From: Anaerolineaceae bacterium
GTDB taxonomy: Bacteria > Chloroflexota > Anaerolineae > Anaerolineales > Anaerolineaceae
Direction of reading: 5' to 3'
DNA length: 9,505 bases
NCBI GenBank assembly: GCA_021107195.1
Contig: JAIOTF010000127.1
Location: 1-9,505 of the forward strand
The notes under the pieces were generated by a model. That model ran no database searches and was not told the origin of the DNA. It saw nothing but the letters and a program-made list of their open reading frames with translations. Shown here piece after piece: positions 1 through 5,690 of the stretch. Position numbers and translations under genes: made by a program. Position 1 is the stretch's first letter, and every line of letters begins with the position of its first letter.

Positions 1-1006
1 AGCCGCCAAGTTCCCCGGCTTTGGTCACTACCCGGTGGCATGGGATGAGGATTGCAATGCGGTTCCAGCCATTGGCGGTGCCTACAGCCCGCGCTGCCCT
101 GGGGGAATCGATTTCCTGGGCAATATCCTCATAGCAGCGGGTCTCGCCATACGGGATGCGCTGCAACTGATCCCAGACCGATACCTGAAATACACTGCCC
201 GGGTACACCAGCGGTACGTTGAAAGTGGTCAAATCGCCTGTAAAATAGGCGGCCAGTTCCTGCCGCAGGTGTTGCAAGTGCGCATTGCTGCCTGGCAGAA
301 TTGGCATCTGGAAGCGGCGGCGGAGTGCGTTGAATTGCTTTTCCAGGCGGCGGCGTTCACTGAATTCCAGCAGGCACACGCCTTTGGAGGTAGCGCCGGC
401 GATCATCGGGCCGAGTGGGGTTTCAATTAACTCGGTGAAGACACATTCTGTATCCTGCGCCTGCCCGGGCGGGGCGCCAAAGGTGCGGCCAAATGCTTCG
501 CGAAAACCGCTGTGTGATTCAAAGCCATTACCGAGGATCACCTCATCCAGCGGCGTTCCTTCGCGAATTTGGGTCAGTGCTTCACCCAGCCTCCGGCTGC
601 GGCAGTAGGCCTGAAAGGTAATCCCGTAATGCTTGAGAAAGTAGCGCCGGGCACGGGCTGGGTTAATGTTCATCCGGCGCAGTTCGGCATCAGGAATACG
701 CTGCTTGGGGTCTGATTCAACCCTCTCTAAGAGGGTTTGCACCCATTCGGGCGGTGTTCCGTCCACTGCCAGCGGGCGGCAGCGTTTGCACGGCCGGTAG
801 CCGGAGAACATTGCATCTCGGGCCGCAGCGAAGTATTCAATATTTTCTTCCAGCGGATTTCGGGCAGGGCAGGAGGGGCGGCAGAAAATACCAGTGGTGC
901 GCACGGCGAAGAAGAAAATACCGTCATATGCGTCGTCGCGTTGGTAGAATGCTTGTTGAATCTCATCGGAGGGGGGGAGGGATTTTATCGTTTCCATGAC
1001 ATTCAT
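1..1006 (-). CDS. ada: Ada: bifunctional DNA-alkylation repair protein and transcriptional activator (3' end off the window)
   Basis: The reading frame is open without a break from 1006 down to the left edge (335 codons). Three Ada domains appear in order. First is the Ada zinc domain, with Cys42, Cys46, Cys73 and Cys76 in the contexts FCRPSC and RPCKRC; this is the spacing of E. coli C38/C42/C69/C72, where the first Cys takes the methyl group from phosphotriesters. Next is an AraC-type helix-turn-helix (about residues 95-185, with GNGFESHSGFREAFG). Last is the O6-alkylguanine transferase domain with the IPCHRVV active site (acceptor Cys323). By comparison with the 354-residue E. coli protein, only about 20 residues are missing at the C-terminus. 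In this family self-methylation turns the protein into an activator of alkylation-repair genes. Two in-frame ATGs, at 1006 and 997, are possible starts; neither has a good Shine-Dalgarno, so the start is uncertain by three codons. The neighbouring minus-strand gene ends at its own terminator, so ada is probably transcribed alone. Confidence 0.95.
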   Translation of the reverse strand, partial: MNVMETIKSLPPSDEIQQAFYQRDDAYDGIFFFAVRTTGIFCRPSCPARNPLEENIEYFAAARDAMFSGYRPCKRCRPLAVDGTPPEWVQTLLERVESDPKQRIPDAELRRMNINPARARRYFLKHYGITFQAYCRSRRLGEALTQIREGTPLDEVILGNGFESHSGFREAFGRTFGAPPGQAQDTECVFTELIETPLGPMIAGATSKGVCLLEFSERRRLEKQFNALRRRFQMPILPGSNAHLQHLRQELAAYFTGDLTTFNVPLVYPGSVFQVSVWDQLQRIPYGETRCYEDIAQEIDSPRAARAVGTANGWNRIAILIPCHRVVTKAGELGG

Positions 1007-1097
1007 TGTAACGGACTGCACCGGGGTTTTCCACAGAAAAATGGACTTTGAATTCGTCAATTAGTGAATTGGGAAATTAGGGATTAGGGAAGGGACA

Positions 1098-1130
1098 GAA
1101 AAATTCCCGCAGGGTTTATTCCCTGCGGGA
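1098..1130 (-). terminator. Intrinsic terminator after the MerR/TipAS gene
   Basis: The arms TCCCGCAGGG (1105-1114) and CCCTGCGGGA (1121-1130) pair perfectly over 10 bp around a 6-nt loop. Read on the minus strand, the hairpin is followed by ATTTTT (1104-1099). It lies about 20 bp past the stop of the regulator gene and separates it from ada. Confidence 0.85.
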
Positions 1131-1148
1131 GAGTTGAATGAGATGATT

Positions 1149-1907
1149 CTAGCTGGCTTGTTCGAGCTGGTCGCAATAATAGGTGACTGCCTTGAGCGTA
1201 AATTCCGCCAGGTCGGGATGAATTTTGTCAAAGAATTTACGGAAGGCGGGGTCGTTGACGTAGCCGTCGGACAAGCCGCGCAGGATGTCAATGGAAGGGT
1301 CATAGAAGTAGTGTATGTGCTGATGCCAGCGGGCAACAGCTTCCTGCACCTCGGAGCTCTCATGTCCTTTGTCTATATTATTTGCGATGGCTAAATAATT
1401 CTGGTTGCCTTCGTCGATGACCTGCTGGCGTTTTTCTTCAGAATAGCTGCCCCAGCGTTGTTGTGACACTTTCAATTCCTTGTCGCCATAGCGCTGGCGG
1501 ACTTCTTCTTCATACTCTTTTTGCTTTTCTTCGCTGAAGGGTTCAAATAATTCAGTGGGTTTCATTTCAAGTTTTCCTTTGATATGTGAAATGGTATTGT
1601 CAATGGTTGCCAGTAGTTTTTCCAGATAGGCGAGTTGACCGTATAGGTTTTCTTTGTGCCCACTGAGGGCCTGGATCATGTCAAAATCCGGTTGGTTGAT
1701 GATTTCCTGAATATCGGCCAGATTGAAGTCCATCTCACGGAAGAAGAGGATCTGCTGCAGGCGCAGCATGCGGGTTTCATCGTAATAACGGTAGCCATTG
1801 TCGCCCACCGCGCTTGGTTTCAGCAAGCCGATCTCATTGTAATAATGTAATGTGCGCGTGCTGACTCCTGCGATTGTTGCGAGTTGATTGACAATATGGT
1901 CAATCAT
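1149..1907 (-). CDS. MerR-family transcriptional regulator with C-terminal TipAS-like ligand domain
   Basis: This 252-residue protein starts with a MerR winged helix-turn-helix (about residues 1-70, containing STRTLHYYNEIGLLKPS and NGYRYYDE). A dimerisation coiled coil follows (about 75-115, the LYGQLAYLEKLLATIDNTI stretch). The C-terminal helical domain (about 130-250) resembles TipAS, the antibiotic-recognition domain of TipA, Mta and related proteins (EFTLKAVTYYCDQL near the end). Its length matches the TipA/Mta type (about 250 residues). Such proteins bind a hydrophobic drug or metabolite and activate promoters with over-long spacers. The ATG at 1907 is preceded by AAGGTGAT at good spacing. 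The promoter just upstream has exactly the architecture MerR proteins act on, so autoregulation is likely. No efflux pump gene is adjacent, so the ligand and other targets are unknown. Confidence 0.9.
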   Translation of the reverse strand: MIDHIVNQLATIAGVSTRTLHYYNEIGLLKPSAVGDNGYRYYDETRMLRLQQILFFREMDFNLADIQEIINQPDFDMIQALSGHKENLYGQLAYLEKLLATIDNTISHIKGKLEMKPTELFEPFSEEKQKEYEEEVRQRYGDKELKVSQQRWGSYSEEKRQQVIDEGNQNYLAIANNIDKGHESSEVQEAVARWHQHIHYFYDPSIDILRGLSDGYVNDPAFRKFFDKIHPDLAEFTLKAVTYYCDQLEQAS

Positions 1908-1924
1908 TGATCACCTTAAGAATG

Positions 1925-1957
1925 AGTATAAACCCTGACGCAACGTTAATGTCAAGG
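1925..1957 (-). promoter_or_regulatory. MerR-type promoter and operator of the TipAS regulator
   Basis: On the minus strand, TTGACA (1955-1950) and TATACT (1930-1925) are separated by 19 bp, the over-long spacer typical of MerR-activated promoters. Overlapping the -35 and spacer is the dyad CCTTGAC-N11-GTCAGGG (1957-1933), matching at 6 of 7 positions. The predicted transcript starts only about 10 nt before the regulator's ATG at 1907. Hexamers, spacer and dyad are read directly; control by the MerR protein itself is inferred. Confidence 0.75.
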
Positions 1958-2026
1958 AGGAAAATAGCAAATTCTTGTTTTGTTTTACTCTTGATCAGAG
2001 AACCGGAAAAACCAGAATTTGGTACA

Positions 2027-2144
2027 CTATTGAGGTTCACATAAATCAGTTAACAAACATCGTAGCGGCGCAGCATGCTGCGCCAGCTACGGGAGTACCC
2101 ATGTCCAGTATTGGAAATTAACCAATTTATGTGAAGGTCAATAG
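2027..2144. repeat. MITE-like nested inverted repeat (about 118 bp)
   Basis: The outer arms at 2027-2053 and 2118-2144 are 27 bp each and match as inverted repeats at 23 positions. The two mismatched dinucleotides are GG against CC and CA against TG. The best-conserved block contains TTCACATAAAT on the left and ATTTATGTGAA on the right. Inside lies a near-perfect palindrome at 2061-2091. GTA flanks both outer ends (2022-2024 and 2145-2147), compatible with a TA target duplication, although this is only three bases. No reading frame fills the element. It fits a non-autonomous transposable element between the MerR promoter and the next gene, but a single copy cannot prove mobility. Confidence 0.6.
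2061..2091. repeat. Loopless palindrome at the core of the MITE-like repeat
   Basis: The left arm CGTAGC plus GGCGCAGCA pairs with TGCTGCGCC and GCTACG on the right; the only interruption is one unpaired A at 2085. There is no loop, so in DNA it would be a cruciform-type palindrome, and in RNA a very stable hairpin. It is much more GC-rich than its AT-rich surroundings, suggesting a separate origin from the outer arms. Confidence 0.8.
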
Positions 2145-2192
2145 GTATGGGAAAAACAGTTCGGATTGTGGTTAAAGAAAAGGAAGGCTGAT

Positions 2193-2672
2193 ATGGCAAG
2201 ATCCTGTTTGGCAGAAATCGAAGGGGTCAAGAATGCTCATTTTCAACAAATGGTGCAGGTGGTGCGCGCGCTTGAGACGCAATATGGACATGGGGTGCAA
2301 GCGGTGATCGAAAATATCCCCTGTGATCTGGCGCGCCAGAAATGGGCACAAATGGCAAATGCGAAAGATGACCATTCAATGGAAGGTTTGCTGACCACGT
2401 TATGGGAGCCGTTGAAAGAACGCGGATTTGTCTTCACTTGTGAGGATACAGCGGACGGCGTGCAGTACAGGGTAACGAAATGTCCCAAGGCGGATTTAGC
2501 GATTGAACTGGAAGCAGCGGATTTGGGGTTTCTGTTCTTCTGCGCTACGGATGCCTGCCTGGTGGATGGATGGAATGAGAATATCGGCTTCCGGCGCACA
2601 CAAACGCTGATGGAAGGGCATGCGGTGTGCGACCATTTTTATTACATGAAGGACACAGAAAAAGAAATCTGA
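2193..2672 (+). CDS. L-2-amino-thiazoline-4-carboxylate hydrolase (ATC hydrolase)-like protein
   Basis: This 159-residue soluble protein has no signal peptide or membrane segment. The C-terminal part carries the motif GFRRTQTLMEG (residues 132-142) followed by CDHFYY (146-151). It resembles the ATC-hydrolase family, whose founding member opens the thiazoline ring of L-2-amino-thiazoline-4-carboxylate on the route to L-cysteine. Most family members in anaerobes have no proven substrate, so the reaction here is only inferred. The ATG at 2193 is chosen because AGGAAGG (2181-2187) sits five bases before it; a TTG nine codons upstream lacks such a site. The gene stands alone, downstream of the inverted-repeat element and convergent with the HAD hydrolase, and no cysteine-pathway gene is nearby. 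Confidence 0.65.
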   Translation: MARSCLAEIEGVKNAHFQQMVQVVRALETQYGHGVQAVIENIPCDLARQKWAQMANAKDDHSMEGLLTTLWEPLKERGFVFTCEDTADGVQYRVTKCPKADLAIELEAADLGFLFFCATDACLVDGWNENIGFRRTQTLMEGHAVCDHFYYMKDTEKEI

Positions 2673-2711
2673 GGCTTATCAGATACAAATTTGTTTCTCT
2701 TCCCAGGCAAG

Positions 2712-3497
2712 TCAAACAGACAGGATCGCAGCCAGGTCATCTGCAATCAGATTAGGTTGGGGGTGCCAGCTTTCGGCTTCTTCACGCGTGGCGATGCCGC
2801 TCAATACAAGTGCGGTGTGGCATCCAGCTGCTTGTCCGGCGGCGACATCGGTGTTCAGCCGGTCTCCCACCACCAGGGCTTGTTCCGGAGACATGTGCAA
2901 TTCGTCCAACGCCATTTCCATCATGGCTGGAAACGGTTTGCCGATGATCTCTGGCTTGACTCCTGAACAAGCTTCGAGCACAGCCAGCAGCCCGCCTGTG
3001 CCGATGGCTGGGCCATCGGAGGTGGGGAAAAGTAAGTCGGGATTGGTGCCGATGAAAGGCGCACCATCCAGGATCAGGCGGATGCCTTTCACGAGCATAT
3101 TGTAGGTAAAACCTTTGTCCAGCCCGGAAACGACAGCCAGTACGTCTTTCTCTGCGTGGTAAAAGCCTTTTTCTTCCATCACCTGTCGCAGACCAATTTC
3201 ACCGATCATATAAACCGGGCCGCCTTGAGGCCAACGTTTGCTTAAAGCGTGGGCGGTGGCGCCGGGTGCGGTGATGAACTGTGATTCTATCGAATCTACA
3301 CCGAGCCCGGACAGCTTGGTCACGTATTGAGCCGGGGTACGGAAGGTATTGTTGGTAGCGTACATCACTTTCAGTCCCAATTTTTCGATGCGCTGAAAAA
3401 TGGCGGGCAGGTTGCCAATCGGCTCATTTTGCTGGTAAAGCACACCGTCCATATCCAGGATCAGGGCTTGAATGGGGGATGACAGTTGAGAAAGCAT
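2712..3497 (-). CDS. HAD-superfamily IIA hydrolase (NagD-like sugar or nucleotide phosphatase)
   Basis: This 261-residue protein has all four HAD motifs. Motif I is DMDGVLY (nucleophile Asp15, acid/base Asp17), motif II is the YATNNT segment, the motif III lysine lies in GKPFP, and motif IV is VVGDRLNTDV. The cap domain inserted between motifs II and III makes it subclass IIA, the group of NagD, AraL and p-nitrophenyl phosphatases. Length and motif order are those of an intact family member. These enzymes remove phosphate from small phosphorylated metabolites, but the substrate cannot be read from sequence. The start at 3497 is preferred over an ATG ten codons upstream because AAGGAG (3507-3502) precedes it by five bases. 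The gene diverges from the deoxynucleoside kinase; a joint nucleotide-salvage or housecleaning role is possible but speculative. Confidence 0.9.
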   Translation of the reverse strand: MLSQLSSPIQALILDMDGVLYQQNEPIGNLPAIFQRIEKLGLKVMYATNNTFRTPAQYVTKLSGLGVDSIESQFITAPGATAHALSKRWPQGGPVYMIGEIGLRQVMEEKGFYHAEKDVLAVVSGLDKGFTYNMLVKGIRLILDGAPFIGTNPDLLFPTSDGPAIGTGGLLAVLEACSGVKPEIIGKPFPAMMEMALDELHMSPEQALVVGDRLNTDVAAGQAAGCHTALVLSGIATREEAESWHPQPNLIADDLAAILSV

Positions 3498-3525
3498 TGT
3501 GCACTCCTTGCAGGAATTTTGTTTC

Positions 3526-3531
3526 ATTATA
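3526..3531 (-). promoter_or_regulatory. Candidate -10 box of the HAD hydrolase gene
   Basis: A perfect TATAAT on the minus strand (3531-3526) lies about 30 bp before the ATG at 3497, leaving room for the Shine-Dalgarno. A TTGACA (3545-3540) is also present, but only 8 bp from the -10 box, so the two cannot work as a normal pair, and no good -35 is seen at 17 bp. Only the -10 is therefore proposed. Confidence 0.4.
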
Positions 3532-3687
3532 AATCAGGCTGTCAATTCGCATTGTGCAGAACCCAGGAAAAAGTCGTTCATATTCAATTTCAGTCTCTTG
3601 CCGTTTGAATAGCGGTACAATAAGTATCCGGCGGTTTGAAAACAAAATTGAATCATGACAAAGGGAATTTATCAGAAAGGCGGCAAG

Positions 3688-4344
3688 ATGAGGAAGAAAT
3701 TGATCCTTGTAGCAGGCAATATCGGTTCCGGAAAAACCTCTTTGACAGAGCGAATCGGGGAACGTCTGGGATGGCGGACAGCTTACGAGTCGGTCTCTGA
3801 CAACCCTTATTTGACCAATTTTTACAAGGACATGAAGGCCTGGTCCTTCCACCTTCAGGTTTTTTTCCTGGGGCATCGCGCTGAACAGCATCTTGAAATG
3901 TGGAATGACCCGCGTTCGGCGATCATCGACCGCAGTATCTATGAAGACGCCTACATTTTTGCCCGGGCTTTACATCATCTGAGTAACATCAACGAAATGG
4001 ATTATCAATCCTATCTACGGATATTTGATCTGGTGACACGCAGTTTGCCGTCGCCTTCTTTGTTGATCTATTTGAAGGCTCCGGTGCCAGTGTTGATGGA
4101 TCGTATCCAACAGCGGGCGCGGGATATGGAAACAGGAATCAGCCCGGAGTATCTTGCCCTGCTGGAATCGTTTTATGAGGACTGGATGCGTTCCTTTGAC
4201 CTGTGTCCGGTGTTAACCATTCGCACGGATAATCTGGATTTTGTGCACCAGCCGCGGCATTTGAACATCGTCATTGATCGCATTCAGGATACACTTTCCG
4301 GCAAGGAAGAGGTGGTCTTCAATACTGGGGGCACCGATAGTTGA
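3688..4344 (+). CDS. Deoxynucleoside kinase (deoxyadenosine/deoxyguanosine kinase type)
   Basis: This 218-residue cytosolic enzyme has the P-loop GNIGSGKT (residues 10-17), a catalytic-base region YESVSDNPYL with Glu34, and DRSIYED (81-87), the bacterial form of the ERS motif. An arginine-rich LID around RIQQRARDMETG closes over the phosphates. Length and motifs fit the bacterial dNK family, which phosphorylates deoxyadenosine, deoxyguanosine or deoxycytidine to the monophosphate for dNTP salvage; the preferred base is not evident from sequence. The ATG at 3688 is chosen because AAAGG (3676-3680) precedes it by seven bases; an in-frame ATG 11 codons upstream (3655) has a weaker site. A strong terminator follows the gene, so it seems to be a single-gene unit diverging from the HAD phosphatase. 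Confidence 0.9.
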   Translation: MRKKLILVAGNIGSGKTSLTERIGERLGWRTAYESVSDNPYLTNFYKDMKAWSFHLQVFFLGHRAEQHLEMWNDPRSAIIDRSIYEDAYIFARALHHLSNINEMDYQSYLRIFDLVTRSLPSPSLLIYLKAPVPVLMDRIQQRARDMETGISPEYLALLESFYEDWMRSFDLCPVLTIRTDNLDFVHQPRHLNIVIDRIQDTLSGKEEVVFNTGGTDS

Positions 4345-4375
4345 CCAGATTTGAATTTATGTTGAATATATCTTG

Positions 4376-4404
4376 AGAAGCTCAGTATTCGAGCTTCTTT
4401 TTTT
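4376..4404 (+). terminator. Intrinsic terminator of the deoxynucleoside kinase gene
   Basis: AGAAGCTC (4376-4383) and GAGCTTCT (4391-4398) form an 8-bp perfect stem with a 7-nt loop, followed by a run of seven T (4398-4404). It insulates the sigma-factor operon from the kinase gene. Confidence 0.9.
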
Positions 4405-4519
4405 ATCAGAAAAAATTTCCTTGCTCTGCGTGGGCAGGAAAGAGGAGAGAAGTATAATGAGGGGGAGTGATGGATGTTGTTCTGCGTATCAACGGAGTTG
4501 GAGAGATTTCAGTGGTTTT

Positions 4520-4545
4520 TGCAACCATTTTGGAAAACTTCCGTA
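4520..4545 (+). promoter_or_regulatory. ECF-type (sigma-W-like) promoter of the sigma/anti-sigma operon
   Basis: TGCAAC (4520-4525), 16 bp, then CGTA (4542-4545) matches the layout of sigma-W-class ECF promoters (TGAAAC-N16-CGTA) with one mismatch. It has no housekeeping-type -10 at the right place and ends 34 bp before the GTG start of the ECF sigma gene. Because ECF factors usually drive their own operons, this is probably the autoregulated promoter. The motif is read directly; recognition by the local sigma factor is inferred. Confidence 0.65.
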
Positions 4546-4579
4546 TATAAAGTAGAACAATGAAGGAGCAGGAGCCTCT

Positions 4580-5173
4580 GTGAGTGACCTCGAAGTTGTT
4601 TGGATACAACAAGCACGAAATGGTGATGATGAAGCCTTTGCACAATTGGTAGAGACATACCAGGGACCGGTGTACAACCTTTGTTACCGGATGTTGGGTG
4701 AATCTCAAGAGGCGGAAGACGCTGCCCAGGAATCATTCTGGCGGGCATATCAGGCACTTAACCGCTATGATCCCAACAGGAAATTTTCGACCTGGCTGCT
4801 GTCCATTGCTGCTCATTATTGCATTGACCAACAGCGGAAACGGCACATCATCTCTGTGCAAATGGATATTGTTTTTGAGGAAACTTATGCAGACAATTCT
4901 CCTGATCCGGAGCGTGCAGTGGCAACTTCTGAAGAAGATCAGATGCTGCATTCATTGATGAATTCTTTGAATTCTCAGGATCGGGCTGCATTAATCTTGC
5001 GATATTGGTATGGATTTTCGGATGCCGAAATCGGCGAGGCTCTTTCACTAACCGTTAGTGCCGTAAAAAGCCGGCTTTATCGTGCCCGCAAGCATCTGGC
5101 AAAAAACCTGCAGGCAACCCGCCAGGAATCCTTAGCTGCAGAAAGGGAACATTATGGTTCACCAGCCTATTGA
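4580..5173 (+). CDS. ECF-family RNA polymerase sigma factor
   Basis: This 197-residue protein has sigma region 2 at about residues 12-90 (AFAQLVETYQGPVYNLCYRML, then EDAAQESFWRAY and FSTWLLSIAAHYCIDQQRK). Sigma region 4 lies at about 130-180 (DRAALILRYWYGFSDAEIGEAL, then SAVKSRLYRARKHLAKNL). Regions 1 and 3 are absent, as in the ECF group. The GTG start at 4580 is supported by AGGAG (4570-4574) five bases ahead and by the region 2 position. The last 20 bases overlap the downstream anti-sigma gene, so the two are translationally coupled. An ECF-type promoter lies just upstream. The two envelope proteins that follow suggest an envelope-stress or envelope-maintenance regulon. Confidence 0.95.
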   Translation: MSDLEVVWIQQARNGDDEAFAQLVETYQGPVYNLCYRMLGESQEAEDAAQESFWRAYQALNRYDPNRKFSTWLLSIAAHYCIDQQRKRHIISVQMDIVFEETYADNSPDPERAVATSEEDQMLHSLMNSLNSQDRAALILRYWYGFSDAEIGEALSLTVSAVKSRLYRARKHLAKNLQATRQESLAAEREHYGSPAY

Positions 5174-5690
5174 AAAATGGATCATTGAAGGAACGCCGTT
5201 GACAAGTGAACAAGAGCAACTGCTTCAAGACCACTTGCAAAAATGCTCGCAGTGCAGGGAGTTGCAAAACAGTGTCTACTCCCTTGATGAAATGCTGATG
5301 CAGGCAACTATGTCTGCTCCGACAGCCGGGTTCACTCAGCGTTGGCAGACTGCTTTGGCTGAAAGACAGGTGCTGAAGAATCGCCGTCAGGTGAGAAAAT
5401 TCTTTCTGAGCTTGCTTGGTGCGGCTCTATTAACCTTTGGCCTTATGGGCCTGTATATTGCCTTGACCAGCTCACCGGTTGAAATGGTAACAAGGCTTTT
5501 GGAAAATGCAATACGTGTTTTGATCAACCTTGACCAGCTTGAGAGCTTTGCGATATTGATTTTTAATACCCTGCCTCCCTCTCTTTCCATGGGAATCTGG
5601 GTCTTGATCGCCAGTGGTTTGTGTTTTTTCACAATGATCTGGATCGGAGCTCTCTGGCGCACATCATTCCAAGGAGTATTTAACAAATGA
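5154..5690 (+). CDS. Membrane anti-sigma factor with zinc-finger-like motif
   Basis: This 178-residue protein starts inside the end of the sigma gene (20-bp overlap) with AAAGGGA upstream. Its cytosolic N-terminal part contains His27-x3-Cys31-x2-Cys34 (HLQKCSQC), the core of zinc-associated anti-sigma (ZAS/zf-HC2) domains that hold ECF sigma factors. A basic stretch (KNRRQVRK) precedes a first membrane segment at about residues 83-104, and a second hydrophobic segment lies at about 146-168. Two membrane spans with a loop of about 40 residues differ from the commonest single-pass layout, and the loop might be the sensing part. The expected job is to sequester the upstream sigma factor until an envelope signal releases it. 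Position and motif make the assignment firm; the signal is unknown. Confidence 0.88.
   Translation: MVHQPIEKWIIEGTPLTSEQEQLLQDHLQKCSQCRELQNSVYSLDEMLMQATMSAPTAGFTQRWQTALAERQVLKNRRQVRKFFLSLLGAALLTFGLMGLYIALTSSPVEMVTRLLENAIRVLINLDQLESFAILIFNTLPPSLSMGIWVLIASGLCFFTMIWIGALWRTSFQGVFNK

Noticed and set aside
35..608. Long plus-strand open frames opposite ada
   Set aside because: They lie antisense to a fully conserved Ada frame, lack ribosome-binding sites and resemble no family.
1060..1100. AT-rich stretch with repeated ATTAGGG and short AATTC/GAATT dyads upstream of ada
   Set aside because: Only about two imperfect ATTAGGG units; no convincing promoter, Ada box or tandem repeat could be built from it.
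2681..2698. Palindrome AGATACAAATTTGTTTCT between the convergent ATC-hydrolase-like and HAD genes
   Set aside because: AT-rich, loopless and without a T tract; too weak to call a terminator and too isolated to call an operator.
3540..3545. TTGACA as the -35 box of the HAD gene
   Set aside because: It lies only 8 bp from the perfect TATAAT, far from the 16-18 bp needed.
3599..3640. Promoter for the deoxynucleoside kinase (TTGCCG and TACAAT)
   Set aside because: The spacer is 12 bp and no other hexamer pair fits, so no promoter is claimed although one must lie nearby.
4421..4458. TTGCTC plus TATAAT as a housekeeping promoter for the sigma operon
   Set aside because: The spacer would be 26 bp. 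The TATAAT (4453-4458) is perfect but has no partner at 16-19 bp, so it is left out, although a weak second start there cannot be excluded.
4373..4555. A 60-codon plus-strand frame (from 4373) between the kinase terminator and the sigma gene
   Set aside because: It starts just before the terminator hairpin, runs through it and the ECF promoter, and encodes nothing recognisable.
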